A stretch of DNA of 11,414 bases from positions 1 to 11,414 of the forward strand of contig LKNH01000056.1 of NCBI GenBank assembly GCA_001564135.1, in the 5' to 3' direction. Made by a program: the position numbers and the translations under genes. This stretch comes from Halobacteriaceae archaeon Tc-Br11_E2g27. Lineage in GTDB: Archaea; Halobacteriota; Halobacteria; Halobacteriales; Haloarculaceae. Shown piece by piece: positions 1-6,001 of this stretch. The number at the start of each line of letters is the position of its first letter. Positions within the stretch are counted from its first letter, which is position 1. Below the pieces are notes generated by a model that did not search any database, was not told the origin of the DNA, and was given only the letters and a program-made list of their open reading frames with translations.

Positions 1-198
1 AGTATCGTACTGGTTTGCCAACTGTTGGTCCCGGGTGACCAGCGTCCGGTCGTGTTCGTCGGCATACGCTATCAGAGCATCATCCGCTTCGATATCTTCA
101 TCAAGTGCATAGACGGTATCGTAGTTACACATCCGCAGATACGAACGAAGGCCGCCGAGCATCACATCGAGCAACAAGCGGTCCTGCTTGGCAGTCAT
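1..198 (-). CDS. Mut7-C RNase domain protein, N-terminal part (cut by window edge)
   Basis: The first 66 residues read from the ATG at 198 and remain open to the window edge. They fit the start of the Mut7-C RNase domain (formerly DUF82), a PIN-like fold that uses acidic residues to bind metal and cut RNA. Visible family features are LLDVMLGGLRSYLRM (residues 9-23, with Asp11), the acidic EADD patch near 37-40, and LVTRD near 53-57. The C-terminal part, which usually holds a zinc ribbon in this family, lies outside the window. The ATG is 17 bases after the DHH gene stop with no promoter between them, so the two are probably one operon. The family match is by motif recognition; the substrate is unknown. 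Confidence 0.8.
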   Translation of the reverse strand, partial: MTAKQDRLLLDVMLGGLRSYLRMCNYDTVYALDEDIEADDALIAYADEHDRTLVTRDQQLANQYDT

Positions 199-215
199 GA
201 AAAAACGCGAGATAG

Positions 216-2147
216 TTATTCGACGTTGACTGATTCATCCAGCGACGGCGCGGAACTCCCCAGTTCCTCATCGATTTCAGCGTCGGCCATCTTTTCAACA
301 AGAGCCTCGACAACTTCATCGCGCATTCCGGGGACAAACCGGATGGAACCAACGACGAGGTGACCGCCGCCACTCACACCCGCACCAGGGAACGCATCTT
401 GCAGTTCCGTGACCATCTCGGGGATATCCAATCGAACGCCATCAGACCGCAAGACGGCGAAATCAGGTCCGAAGCCGATGGTAATCACGGGATCGCCCGT
501 CTCCTCGACTTTCGTGTCGTGGACTTTACCGGTAGTCTTGCCGGGAGCAGGGTAGGTAAACCGCTTGGCGTGGTGTTCGACATCCAGTCGGTAGAGTTGT
601 GCACCATTTTCCAGTTCCTCATGCGTGACATGCTGGAGGGCAGCGTCAAGCTGGGCGTTCACGTCACGCTCTGCGCGCTCGGTCAGCAACGAGACGACTC
701 TCTCGTGGCGCTCACGGTCGTCGCAGTTGACGCCGATAACGTCGTTGATGAACTCCCGGCCGTCGCGGTAGCGCAGCCAGTAGGTTGCATAATCGAGGGC
801 TTCGCCGATATCAAGCAGTTGTGACTCGTCGTAGCCAGCCTCGCTTGCGAGGGCAAGATACTGGTCCATCGCATCAGCATCCGAACGGTCAGCAAGTCCA
901 GCCACTGCGGGAACATGTCGAAGCTCATCGGTAATGTCCGGCGCAATCATCCGCGCAATCTCGACACACATCATCCCGGTTGTAATCCGGTAATCCTCGT
1001 CATGAAGATACGGGTTGACGTGCTGTTCGACGAGACCGTCAAGTGCACCTGGGTCAGGGTGGTGATGGTCAACAACCAAAATTGGGACGTCGTAATGTTC
1101 GAGGTTCCGATAAGCAGGCGTATCCTCCTCGGTCGAACCGTTATCGAACATCAAAAAGAGGGGGAGTTTCTGTCCGTGTCGGTCGCGGTTTTCGAGTGCG
1201 TAGTTGAGGTCGCGGGTAACATCTTCGAGTTCATAATACGGCGCTTTGCTCGGGAGACGCTGTAACAGATGGCGTGGCGCTTCGGGGTCGGCCCACGTCT
1301 CGGCGATAAACTGCTCCAGTGCGTACTGAACTGGGACGCTGGCACAGAGCCCATCACCATCAGCATGGTGGCGAATCCGGATTGGACGACCGGAAAGCAC
1401 TGTCTCGCGTAGCCGGCGAGTCACGTTTTCGAGATCTTCCCACAGCTTTTCGAAGGCAGGCCAGTCGATGAGCGGGTCAACTGCGGCCGGTTCGATGAGT
1501 CTCTGTGTGTCCTCCTGCAGTTGGTCGGAAACGCGCTCTGCGTCTGCGCCATCGAGTCGTTCGAGGGTGTCAACCTCAATCTGTGGCTGACCGTTTCGTG
1601 CTTCAACAGTGCCTGTCACGCGGACGAAATCATCGAGTGAGACCTCAGGAAACGCACGGACACCCGCATCCTCGAATGCTGCCGCAGGGATGACACCGCC
1701 TTCGATACGAACCTGGAAAATCGTCGGGCCGCCGGTCTGTTTGGCCTGAACGACCTGCCCTTCAAGATGGGCAGTTTCGCCGACGAACTCAAGCGCAGTA
1801 TCGAGTGAGAGTTGCGTTCCCGGGCCAACGGGCTCCAGTTCATAGTCGCTCAGTTGTACTTCGACGAAACTCACGTCGCCGTTCTCTCGAACCGCATCAA
1901 GTTCGACGACGAGTTCGTCGCCAACGTCGTAGCTATCGACGAGGTTCGAGGTGTGAACGAGCCCTGAGACCGTCTCGGACAGGTCAACAAAGACACCATA
2001 CTCCACAACGCCGTTTACAGTCGCAAGATACCGGTTACCGTCCTCAAGGTCGTCAGTCGTACAGCCATCAGCGAGGTCATAAACGACCGCTGCATCGGCT
2101 GTGGCTGCGAGGTCGGCACCATCTCCCGTGCCGTTCGGTTGAGACAT
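216..2147 (-). CDS. RecJ-like DHH phosphoesterase with N-terminal S1 and OB domains
   Basis: This 643-residue protein is a likely exonuclease on single-stranded DNA or RNA. Residues about 33-100 read as an S1 RNA-binding domain (VNGVVEYGVFVDLSETVSGL), and about 125-195 as a second OB fold. The catalytic DHH domain starts near 255, with motif I HHADGDGLCA (260-269), the defining DHHH at 360-363, and GLADRSDAD at 417-425. The DHHA1 domain ends with the GGGH motif at 593-596, which normally contacts substrate. All expected metal ligands seem present. A GTG two codons upstream (2153) is possible, but the ATG at 2147 fits the promoter equally well and gives a typical acidic start. It leads the Mut7-C gene. 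In archaea such proteins include RecJ/GAN-like nucleases; I cannot say which paralogue this is. Confidence 0.88.
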   Translation of the reverse strand: MSQPNGTGDGADLAATADAAVVYDLADGCTTDDLEDGNRYLATVNGVVEYGVFVDLSETVSGLVHTSNLVDSYDVGDELVVELDAVRENGDVSFVEVQLSDYELEPVGPGTQLSLDTALEFVGETAHLEGQVVQAKQTGGPTIFQVRIEGGVIPAAAFEDAGVRAFPEVSLDDFVRVTGTVEARNGQPQIEVDTLERLDGADAERVSDQLQEDTQRLIEPAAVDPLIDWPAFEKLWEDLENVTRRLRETVLSGRPIRIRHHADGDGLCASVPVQYALEQFIAETWADPEAPRHLLQRLPSKAPYYELEDVTRDLNYALENRDRHGQKLPLFLMFDNGSTEEDTPAYRNLEHYDVPILVVDHHHPDPGALDGLVEQHVNPYLHDEDYRITTGMMCVEIARMIAPDITDELRHVPAVAGLADRSDADAMDQYLALASEAGYDESQLLDIGEALDYATYWLRYRDGREFINDVIGVNCDDRERHERVVSLLTERAERDVNAQLDAALQHVTHEELENGAQLYRLDVEHHAKRFTYPAPGKTTGKVHDTKVEETGDPVITIGFGPDFAVLRSDGVRLDIPEMVTELQDAFPGAGVSGGGHLVVGSIRFVPGMRDEVVEALVEKMADAEIDEELGSSAPSLDESVNVE

Positions 2148-2174
2148 ATACACTCAGATAGCGTGTCACGGCCG

Positions 2175-2181
2175 TTTTTAT
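2175..2181 (-). promoter_or_regulatory. TATA box of the DHH nuclease gene
   Basis: On the minus strand this reads ATAAAAA within GCATAAAAACGG. Its centre is about 27 bases upstream of 2151, so transcription would begin within a few bases of the DHH start codon, giving a leaderless mRNA. This means the DHH/Mut7-C pair can be transcribed independently of the RAMP operon upstream. Confidence 0.55.
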
Positions 2182-2219
2182 GCTTCGATATCAGTTGTTG
2201 GTAATGTGATCTACTTTAT

Positions 2220-2232
2220 TCAGTCTGACTGA
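2220..2232. repeat. Perfect 13-bp palindrome between the RAMP operon and the DHH gene
   Basis: TCAGTC-T-GACTGA is a perfect dyad around a central T. It lies about 40 bases upstream of the DHH TATA box and 40 bases after the last RAMP gene stop. It could be a regulator site or part of a weak terminator, but no T-run follows it on the minus strand. In a short intergenic region a 6-bp arm can occur by chance. Confidence 0.3.
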
Positions 2233-2272
2233 CCTGGACACTGCGGAATCCATGTCTGTCATTGTTCGTTTG

Positions 2273-3208
2273 TCAGTGCTCCGATTTCGGCTTTTCTCTC
2301 CGCTTCTTGACGTTAGTTTCATCTGGAGTGACTGGCTTCACTCGAAGCTCTCCAAAGCCGTACTTCGAGTGATTCCCGACCCGGGTGAGTCCTGACATCG
2401 CAGTCTCTACCGGACGGTCGCCGTCGTAGCCAACGACCACACCGTGGTCGACAGTCTCCAACTCGTATACGTTGCCACCCTCGATGACTTTCTCTAAGCG
2501 GTGGCGCAGCTGCGCGTCATCGTTTACGCTCCACCACCAGGGGATGTCCACGTTGTTCGCCTTCGGATACTCCGACCGGAGGACGAATGGCGTCACGAGT
2601 TCGAGCATGAACGCCTCGCCGTCTTCGAGACGCGAGTAGTCCAGGGCCTCTAGATCAACGACCTGCGTGTCTTTCAGGGCGGTCATCCCGTAGCCGTAGT
2701 TCCGTTTGCCCCCGAACTGGAGACCGTCAAGCACGTCCTCGTCGAGGGGCAGAACTTCCGGGTCATCGGTGTGCAAGTACGCGTTCACATACCAGCGCGT
2801 AGTCTGCTTCTGTTTCCGAGCATCGTCAGGTCGTCCCATTATCGTCTCGTGAGCCAGCGCAGGCATCCCGCTCTGGAACCTGATATCGTGAGCGTTCAGT
2901 CCGTCGCGAGGCCGGCTATCGAGCAGCCACGGATGGTCGGGATGCCGGAAGAGGAACAGGTCGTCGTAGCTCTCCACGTCGGGGAGCGACGCCCCCATGT
3001 ACGGGCGAATCCCGCTCTGTGAGTGCTCTTCCGGGAACGTCCCGAACTGGCCGGGGACGAACATCCCGTGGCTGGCGTTGATTTGCTGGTGAGCGTCGTG
3101 CTCCAGTTGCATCCCGAGCGCGTGGTAGATTGCGTTCCCCGAGACGTAATACGGGTGCCCAAGATAGTCCATGTCGAGTTCCCACTGAACCTGCTGGATA
3201 CGTGTCAT
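2273..3208 (-). CDS. RAMP-superfamily Cas5/Cas6-like protein of a derived class 1 CRISPR-like (HRAMP) module
   Basis: This 311-residue protein has two RAMP-like halves. The N-terminal half (1-185) starts with a strand-loop-helix (LGHPYYVSGNAIYHALGMQL, 16-35) and ends with a glycine-rich loop LQFGGKRNYGYG (163-174). The second half starts with a hydrophobic strand LELVTPFVLRSEYP (202-215) and ends with GLTRVGNHSKYGFG (273-286). Glycine-rich loops of this form contact RNA in Cas5, Cas6 and Cas7 proteins. Several early histidines (18, 29, 37, 40, 47) could serve a Cas6-like cleavage site, but I cannot assign one. The tail is lysine/arginine-rich. The ATG at 3208 overlaps the upstream stop as ATGA, which decides it over an in-frame ATG at 3262. 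It is the last gene of the operon. Cas5 is the preferred role, since the HRAMP module as I recall it contains a Cas5 homologue; Cas6 is the alternative. Confidence 0.72.
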   Translation of the reverse strand: MTRIQQVQWELDMDYLGHPYYVSGNAIYHALGMQLEHDAHQQINASHGMFVPGQFGTFPEEHSQSGIRPYMGASLPDVESYDDLFLFRHPDHPWLLDSRPRDGLNAHDIRFQSGMPALAHETIMGRPDDARKQKQTTRWYVNAYLHTDDPEVLPLDEDVLDGLQFGGKRNYGYGMTALKDTQVVDLEALDYSRLEDGEAFMLELVTPFVLRSEYPKANNVDIPWWWSVNDDAQLRHRLEKVIEGGNVYELETVDHGVVVGYDGDRPVETAMSGLTRVGNHSKYGFGELRVKPVTPDETNVKKRREKPKSEH

Positions 3209-3915
3209 TGGCTCTCCCTCCGGGTTTCGAAATCCTCGATGTACTGAAGCGCGGTGCTCCAACTCCAGATCCGCCGGAGGTTCGCATCGAGCACCATGTC
3301 GTACTTGTCGTGATTGACATCAAGCGGGTGCGCTGTGAGGCGCTTCCACGCCGATGCCCACGACCGCCACGGGCGGCTTCCAAAAAGCGCCCACGGTTGC
3401 CCGCCCGCGTTCTCGTCGATTCGAAGCGCAAAACGGTCGCCCGCGTAGACCGTCCGGTGGGGCACAATCTCCTCAGCTTTGTCCACGACCAAAAAGAGCT
3501 CGGCGAACTCATGACCGGCGCGGTAGTTGTCCAAGAGCGCCGCCACGAGCAGCGTGTGGTACTTCAGGCTGGTATACGGGTAGTAGACACTCTCGTTGAA
3601 GCCGCTCGCTACGTCCGACGTGAGCCACGCCCGATGCATCGCCTCGGGGCCGGAGCCCGTCAGCAGCGAGAGCCGGTAGTGCGTCTCGTGGTTGTCCACA
3701 GTCTGTTCGGGTTTCCCGTTAGGCCGTGAGAGAGCCGACGCGTCGCCGTCCGCGCCGTGCGGGACGGTCTGGTTCACCGGTACCCCATGAAAGGTGTCCG
3801 ATGCGTATTCGTGTGCCTCACCGTTGAATTTGTGAGCGTCGTGGCGGTAGGCTGCGACCATCACGTCTTGCCCGCCGTCGCCCTGGGAGACGCTGATGGT
3901 GACGTTTTTCTCCAT
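3205..3915 (-). CDS. Uncharacterised protein of the RAMP operon, 236 residues
   Basis: I do not recognise a domain. The start directly abuts the stop of the Cas7-like gene (TAGATG) and the end overlaps the next RAMP gene by four bases, so it is a fixed part of the operon. Visible features: a strand-forming N-terminus, a disordered polar stretch around 40-75, a hydrophobic helix TSLKYHTLLVAALLDNY (115-131), a strand ELFLVVDKAEEIVP (139-152), HRTVYAGDRFALRI (153-166), and a tryptophan-rich segment PWALFGSRPWRSWASAW (174-190). No clear RAMP glycine-rich loop is present. It probably corresponds to the conserved protein of unknown function that, as I recall, accompanies the Cas5 and Cas7 homologues in haloarchaeal HRAMP modules. 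A very diverged Cas5 is the main alternative. A role as a third subunit of an RNP is inference. Confidence 0.7.
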   Translation of the reverse strand: MEKNVTISVSQGDGGQDVMVAAYRHDAHKFNGEAHEYASDTFHGVPVNQTVPHGADGDASALSRPNGKPEQTVDNHETHYRLSLLTGSGPEAMHRAWLTSDVASGFNESVYYPYTSLKYHTLLVAALLDNYRAGHEFAELFLVVDKAEEIVPHRTVYAGDRFALRIDENAGGQPWALFGSRPWRSWASAWKRLTAHPLDVNHDKYDMVLDANLRRIWSWSTALQYIEDFETRRESQ

Positions 3916-4779
3916 CTACGGCCCCTCCTCGATGCGCTCTTCCAGCGTCTCCACGATCGCCGGCCGATACTCTTCGGTCCACTGGTCGTCTTTCTCGGCC
4001 ATCTTGTTCGTGTTGCCCTTCCCGCGGTCAAAGACGCGCTTCAGTTCGCACTCTTCGTACAACGGATTGATGAGGTGGCAATCGACGATCCCCGCGCCGA
4101 AGTTTCTCGCTCCACCGAGCTGATGCATGAAGTCGGTTTTGTGCCCATCGAGGAAGTCGATCCCCTCCGCGAGCAGTCCAATGAACTCGGGCTTCACCTC
4201 CCGAAAGGAGAGGTGCCAGCAGCCGTCCAGATTGGCGACGGCGTCCACCTCGACGTTCCGTAGCGGTTCCCGGTTGTCTTCTCGATTGCGGGACACGACA
4301 TTTCGGTTCAGCCGGCGGTAGTGGCCTTCGGCCTGTCCGCGCGTGTAATCCACAGTGGAGCGGACGGGGTTGAACTTGATCGGACGACGCATCACCTTTC
4401 CCGGCTGATTGCCGAAGCCGCCGAAGAGATCGAAGACCACGCAGCCGTCGTCTTCTTTCGGATTGTCGGTGCACGCACCCTTCTCGTGATAGTTCTCCTT
4501 GAGATCGCGCTCGTAGATGTCTTCCTTCATGAAGTTCGCGTTGGCCTCTCCAGGATGACAGACGGTACCGTCATACTCGTGAACAACGCGCTCCATTCCA
4601 TGGCGAAGCCAGCCTGAGAGCGGAAAGGCAGGGATGATACCGCCAATCTGGTTCTGCGGGTCGTCGTCCTCGTAGTTGCCGTTCGAGGCGTGGTGTCTGT
4701 TGGTCATGATGCTATCACCGACCACCAGCAGATCTGTCTGGATTCGCACGAATACGTCGCGGTCGATGTCTTCAATCAT
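3916..4779 (-). CDS. Diverged Cas7-like RAMP protein (Csm3/Csf2-like) of an HRAMP module
   Basis: This 287-residue protein has the motif order of type III/IV Cas7 backbone proteins. After the first strand VRIQTDLLVVGD (11-22) comes GGIIPAFPLSGWLRHGME (46-63), equivalent to the IPGSSLKG-x-R segment of Csm3. Then come DLFGGFG (117-123), equivalent to the usual LFG motif, and a C-terminal glycine-rich loop LGGARNFGAG (221-230). Residues 70-113 form an insertion with Cys74, His75, His98, Cys103 and Cys113, a candidate zinc site like that known in Csm3. Such proteins polymerise along a guide RNA. The ATG at 4779 overlaps the upstream stop at 4772, so it is preferred over an in-frame ATG at 4806. 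It directly abuts the 236-residue gene. No guide array is nearby, so its RNA partner is unknown. Confidence 0.8.
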   Translation of the reverse strand: MIEDIDRDVFVRIQTDLLVVGDSIMTNRHHASNGNYEDDDPQNQIGGIIPAFPLSGWLRHGMERVVHEYDGTVCHPGEANANFMKEDIYERDLKENYHEKGACTDNPKEDDGCVVFDLFGGFGNQPGKVMRRPIKFNPVRSTVDYTRGQAEGHYRRLNRNVVSRNREDNREPLRNVEVDAVANLDGCWHLSFREVKPEFIGLLAEGIDFLDGHKTDFMHQLGGARNFGAGIVDCHLINPLYEECELKRVFDRGKGNTNKMAEKDDQWTEEYRPAIVETLEERIEEGP

Positions 4780-5104
4780 GGTTACCAAGTTTCGTGACCT
4801 GATCACGTTTAAACGTTAGCGAGTGTCGAGTGCACTCCTCAGCCAATCGAGAGAGACATAGACGACGCCATCCATGTACTACTGGTGGATCAGGTCGTTC
4901 GCTCTCATCACCGTCTCGGTATACATCAGTGATTCTCTGGCAGGAGTGTTCCAACTTCTCCGATTTTGTCTTCGCGTTGGCTTTAAGCAGGTCCCTGCCG
5001 CGCGTTTCACTGTCATGATACAGCAGCAGGATATCCCGCTGCTTCATATCGTCTGATAGCTTCAGTCCGATATCTTCATCTGGTTTTAGGGTCGAGTTCT
5101 TCAT
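4772..5104 (-). CDS. Small first gene of the RAMP operon, probable frameshift near 4873-4883
   Basis: As read, this encodes 110 acidic and basic residues with no recognised domain. The central part (DDMKQRDILLLYHDSETRG, about 18-36, then a charged helix) uses GC-rich third positions. After ERPDPPVV the codons become atypical and the product unlike a haloarchaeal protein (HGWRRLCLSRLAEEC). The next frame instead gives MDGVVYVSLDWLRSALDTR with good codon use, ending in TAA at 4816. One extra base in the GTAGTAC stretch near 4876-4883 would explain this. The intact gene would then be 5104 to 4816. As written, its stop at 4772 overlaps the Cas7-like start. It may be an inactivated gene, a sequencing error, or a real 110-residue protein. 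Function unknown; small subunit or regulator are only guesses. Confidence 0.5.
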   Translation of the reverse strand: MKNSTLKPDEDIGLKLSDDMKQRDILLLYHDSETRGRDLLKANAKTKSEKLEHSCQRITDVYRDGDESERPDPPVVHGWRRLCLSRLAEECTRHSLTFKRDQVTKLGNHD

Positions 5105-5166
5105 GCTTCGTGTGCTCCACGAAGCGCGGGATCGGTGCCTTCAACACCGGTCTCATTTTCAGCCAT
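5101..5166 (-). CDS. Possible 21-residue leader ORF or N-terminus of the small operon gene
   Basis: A short acidic reading frame from ATG 5166 (MAENETGVEGTDPALRGAHE then Ala) ends at a TGA that overlaps the next ATG as ATGA. The frame is open back to 5229, and a GTG at 5199 would add 11 residues. The composition is typical of haloarchaeal coding sequence, so it is either a translated leader peptide coupled to the next gene or the N-terminus of the same protein separated by a frameshift at 5101-5104. No homologue is recognised. Confidence 0.35.
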   Translation of the reverse strand: MAENETGVEGTDPALRGAHEA

Positions 5167-5210
5167 CCCGCGCTTCTCAGCTACATCTCTATTGGCCACC
5201 AACTTAGAAC

Positions 5211-5266
5211 TTAGCACTATAGCAAACTATTGGCTGTGGTGCAAAGTTAGGTTGCTATGGTGCTAA
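5211..5266. promoter_or_regulatory. Three-copy operator-like element between divergent genes
   Basis: Three copies of a GCTATGGTGCTAA-like box lie here. Copy A (5211-5223) is inverted, copy B (5233-5245, GCTGTGGTGCAAA) and copy C (5254-5266, GCTATGGTGCTAA) are direct and exactly 21 bp apart, two helical turns. Extending A and C gives an inverted repeat with arms 5211-5226 and 5251-5266 matching at 14 of 16 positions. A tandem AACTTAG pair sits at 5201-5214. Both arms contain the most TATA-like tracts (CTATAG centred near 5219 on the minus strand, CTATGG near 5256 on the plus strand), so a bound protein would control both the RAMP operon and the small plus-strand gene. The regulator is unknown. 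Confidence 0.6.
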
Positions 5267-5319
5267 CGTAGAAGTAGATGGTCTCTGAATCACGGTACGT
5301 GAGCAAATACCGAGCCATT

Positions 5320-5502
5320 ATGACAACGACTGACCGTGAGAGAATTACCGGTGAGGTTACTGTATCTGATGAAAAACGATACCAGGCGATCCACCGTGTG
5401 CGTAGTAGAATCGAGGAGTTGGAGACCGATGTCGATGTTCTCGCGGAACATCACCCAGAACTCCTTGAAGAGTTACGAGACGTTGTCTGTGACGAGGAGT
5501 GA
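5320..5502 (+). CDS. Small acidic helical protein, unknown function, divergent from the RAMP operon
   Basis: This encodes 60 residues: a short polar start (MTTTDRERITGEVTVSDEKR) followed by an acidic helical region (IEELETDVDVLAEHHPELLEELRD). Codon use and acidity are normal for a haloarchaeal gene. An in-frame ATG at 5278 would add 14 residues, but that extension is basic and unlike the rest, and transcription from the TATA-like tract near 5256 would start at or after it, so 5320 is preferred. There is no obvious helix-turn-helix or ribbon-helix-helix signature, although the strand-then-helix layout and the shared operator-like region make a regulator possible. I do not recognise the family. 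Confidence 0.6.
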   Translation: MTTTDRERITGEVTVSDEKRYQAIHRVRSRIEELETDVDVLAEHHPELLEELRDVVCDEE

Positions 5503-5612
5503 CTGATTACGAGGTGGTGCCTCAGGCGAAACATCAGCTCACAGTATTAACCGTGGATTCCTCTTTGAGTGAGAAAACGGTCGTTTCTATTGCCTGTCAG
5601 AATACGCCGTGA
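5499..5612 (+). CDS. Doubtful 37-residue ORF coupled to the preceding small gene
   Basis: A GTG start overlaps the TGA of the preceding gene (GTGA) and opens a frame beginning MTDYEVVPQAKHQLTVLTVD and ending at TGA 5612. The same frame stays open after that TGA to about 5686 (WNVLTPTETDRREPV...). The overlap suggests translational coupling, and the read-through suggests a decayed longer gene. Codon use is weak and no family is recognised. Confidence 0.2.
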   Translation: MTDYEVVPQAKHQLTVLTVDSSLSEKTVVSIACQNTP

Positions 5613-5680
5613 TGGAATGTCCTGACGCCAACCGAAACCGATAGGCGTGAGCCAGTCAACAGCTCTGTACCACGTGGACG

Positions 5681-5878
5681 GTGGTGAACGCGATTGGAGC
5701 CGACCGGGGTGACGATCGCGACTTCGGGGAAGACGGGAAATACTGGAAGGCAATCGTCTTCCTGAGTAACATGGTTGACGACCGGGAGGCACTCGAAATC
5801 GGGGAAGTTTCTGAGGGAGAGTTGTCAGAATTCAGTGAGATGATTCAGAGAGATTTTTACTTGAAATTCAACGTCTGA
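5681..5878 (+). CDS. Hypothetical 65-residue acidic protein or gene remnant
   Basis: From GTG 5681 the frame gives an acidic product with a plausible folded segment (YWKAIVFLSNMVDDREALEI, residues 21-40) and an end EMIQRDFYLKFNV. Composition and third-position GC fit a real haloarchaeal gene end better than a random frame. The frame begins poorly, with a stop at 5648-5650 and no convincing start or promoter, so it may be the 3' part of a broken gene. Family not recognised. Confidence 0.35.
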   Translation: MVNAIGADRGDDRDFGEDGKYWKAIVFLSNMVDDREALEIGEVSEGELSEFSEMIQRDFYLKFNV

Positions 5879-5972
5879 AAGAGGGCGTTTCCACTCACCC
5901 CACAAGCTGAATAACATCACTTACATTGACAACTACTGATATTCGCGCGCCACCGAAATATCACTAAGGAAC

Positions 5973-5980
5973 TTTTATTA
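5973..5980 (+). promoter_or_regulatory. TATA box of the WS/DGAT-like gene
   Basis: TTTTATTA lies about 25 bases upstream of ATG 6002, preceded by purine-rich AAGGAAC that could serve as the BRE. The spacing predicts a transcript starting at or within a base or two of the start codon. Confidence 0.6.
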
Positions 5981-6001
5981 GGCGGTGCGCGTGCTTTTCT
6001 C

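Larger units (their letters stand above)
5503..6001. other. Gene-poor stretch with short or decayed ORFs
   Basis: About 500 bases with no secure gene. It holds the doubtful ORFs at 5499-5612 and 5681-5878, a TATA-like TATTAA at 5544-5549, and, from 5879, a spacer leading to the acyltransferase promoter. No tRNA-like fold, inverted terminal repeats or transposase fragment was seen. Given the adjacent defence-like module it may be a remnant of lost accessory genes. Confidence 0.4.

Noticed and set aside
3130..3729. 199-residue plus-strand frame across the RAMP genes
   Set aside because: Arginine/proline-rich product antisense to a well-supported operon with overlapping starts and stops.
2273..4779. 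Assignment as type I-D (Csc1/Csc2) or type VII effector
   Set aside because: The Cas7-like protein has Csm3/Csf2-type motifs and no Csc2 features that I recognise, and there is no Cas10d or beta-CASP nuclease gene in the window.
4830..5056. Two plus-strand frames opposite the small RAMP-operon gene
   Set aside because: Cysteine/serine/arginine-rich products without family features; the minus strand gives the better coding signal despite its frameshift.
2154..5280. CRISPR array, cas1, cas2 or large subunit next to the RAMP genes
   Set aside because: No regularly spaced direct repeats of 25-40 bases and no matching reading frame were found; the three boxes at 5211-5266 are too short and include an inverted copy.
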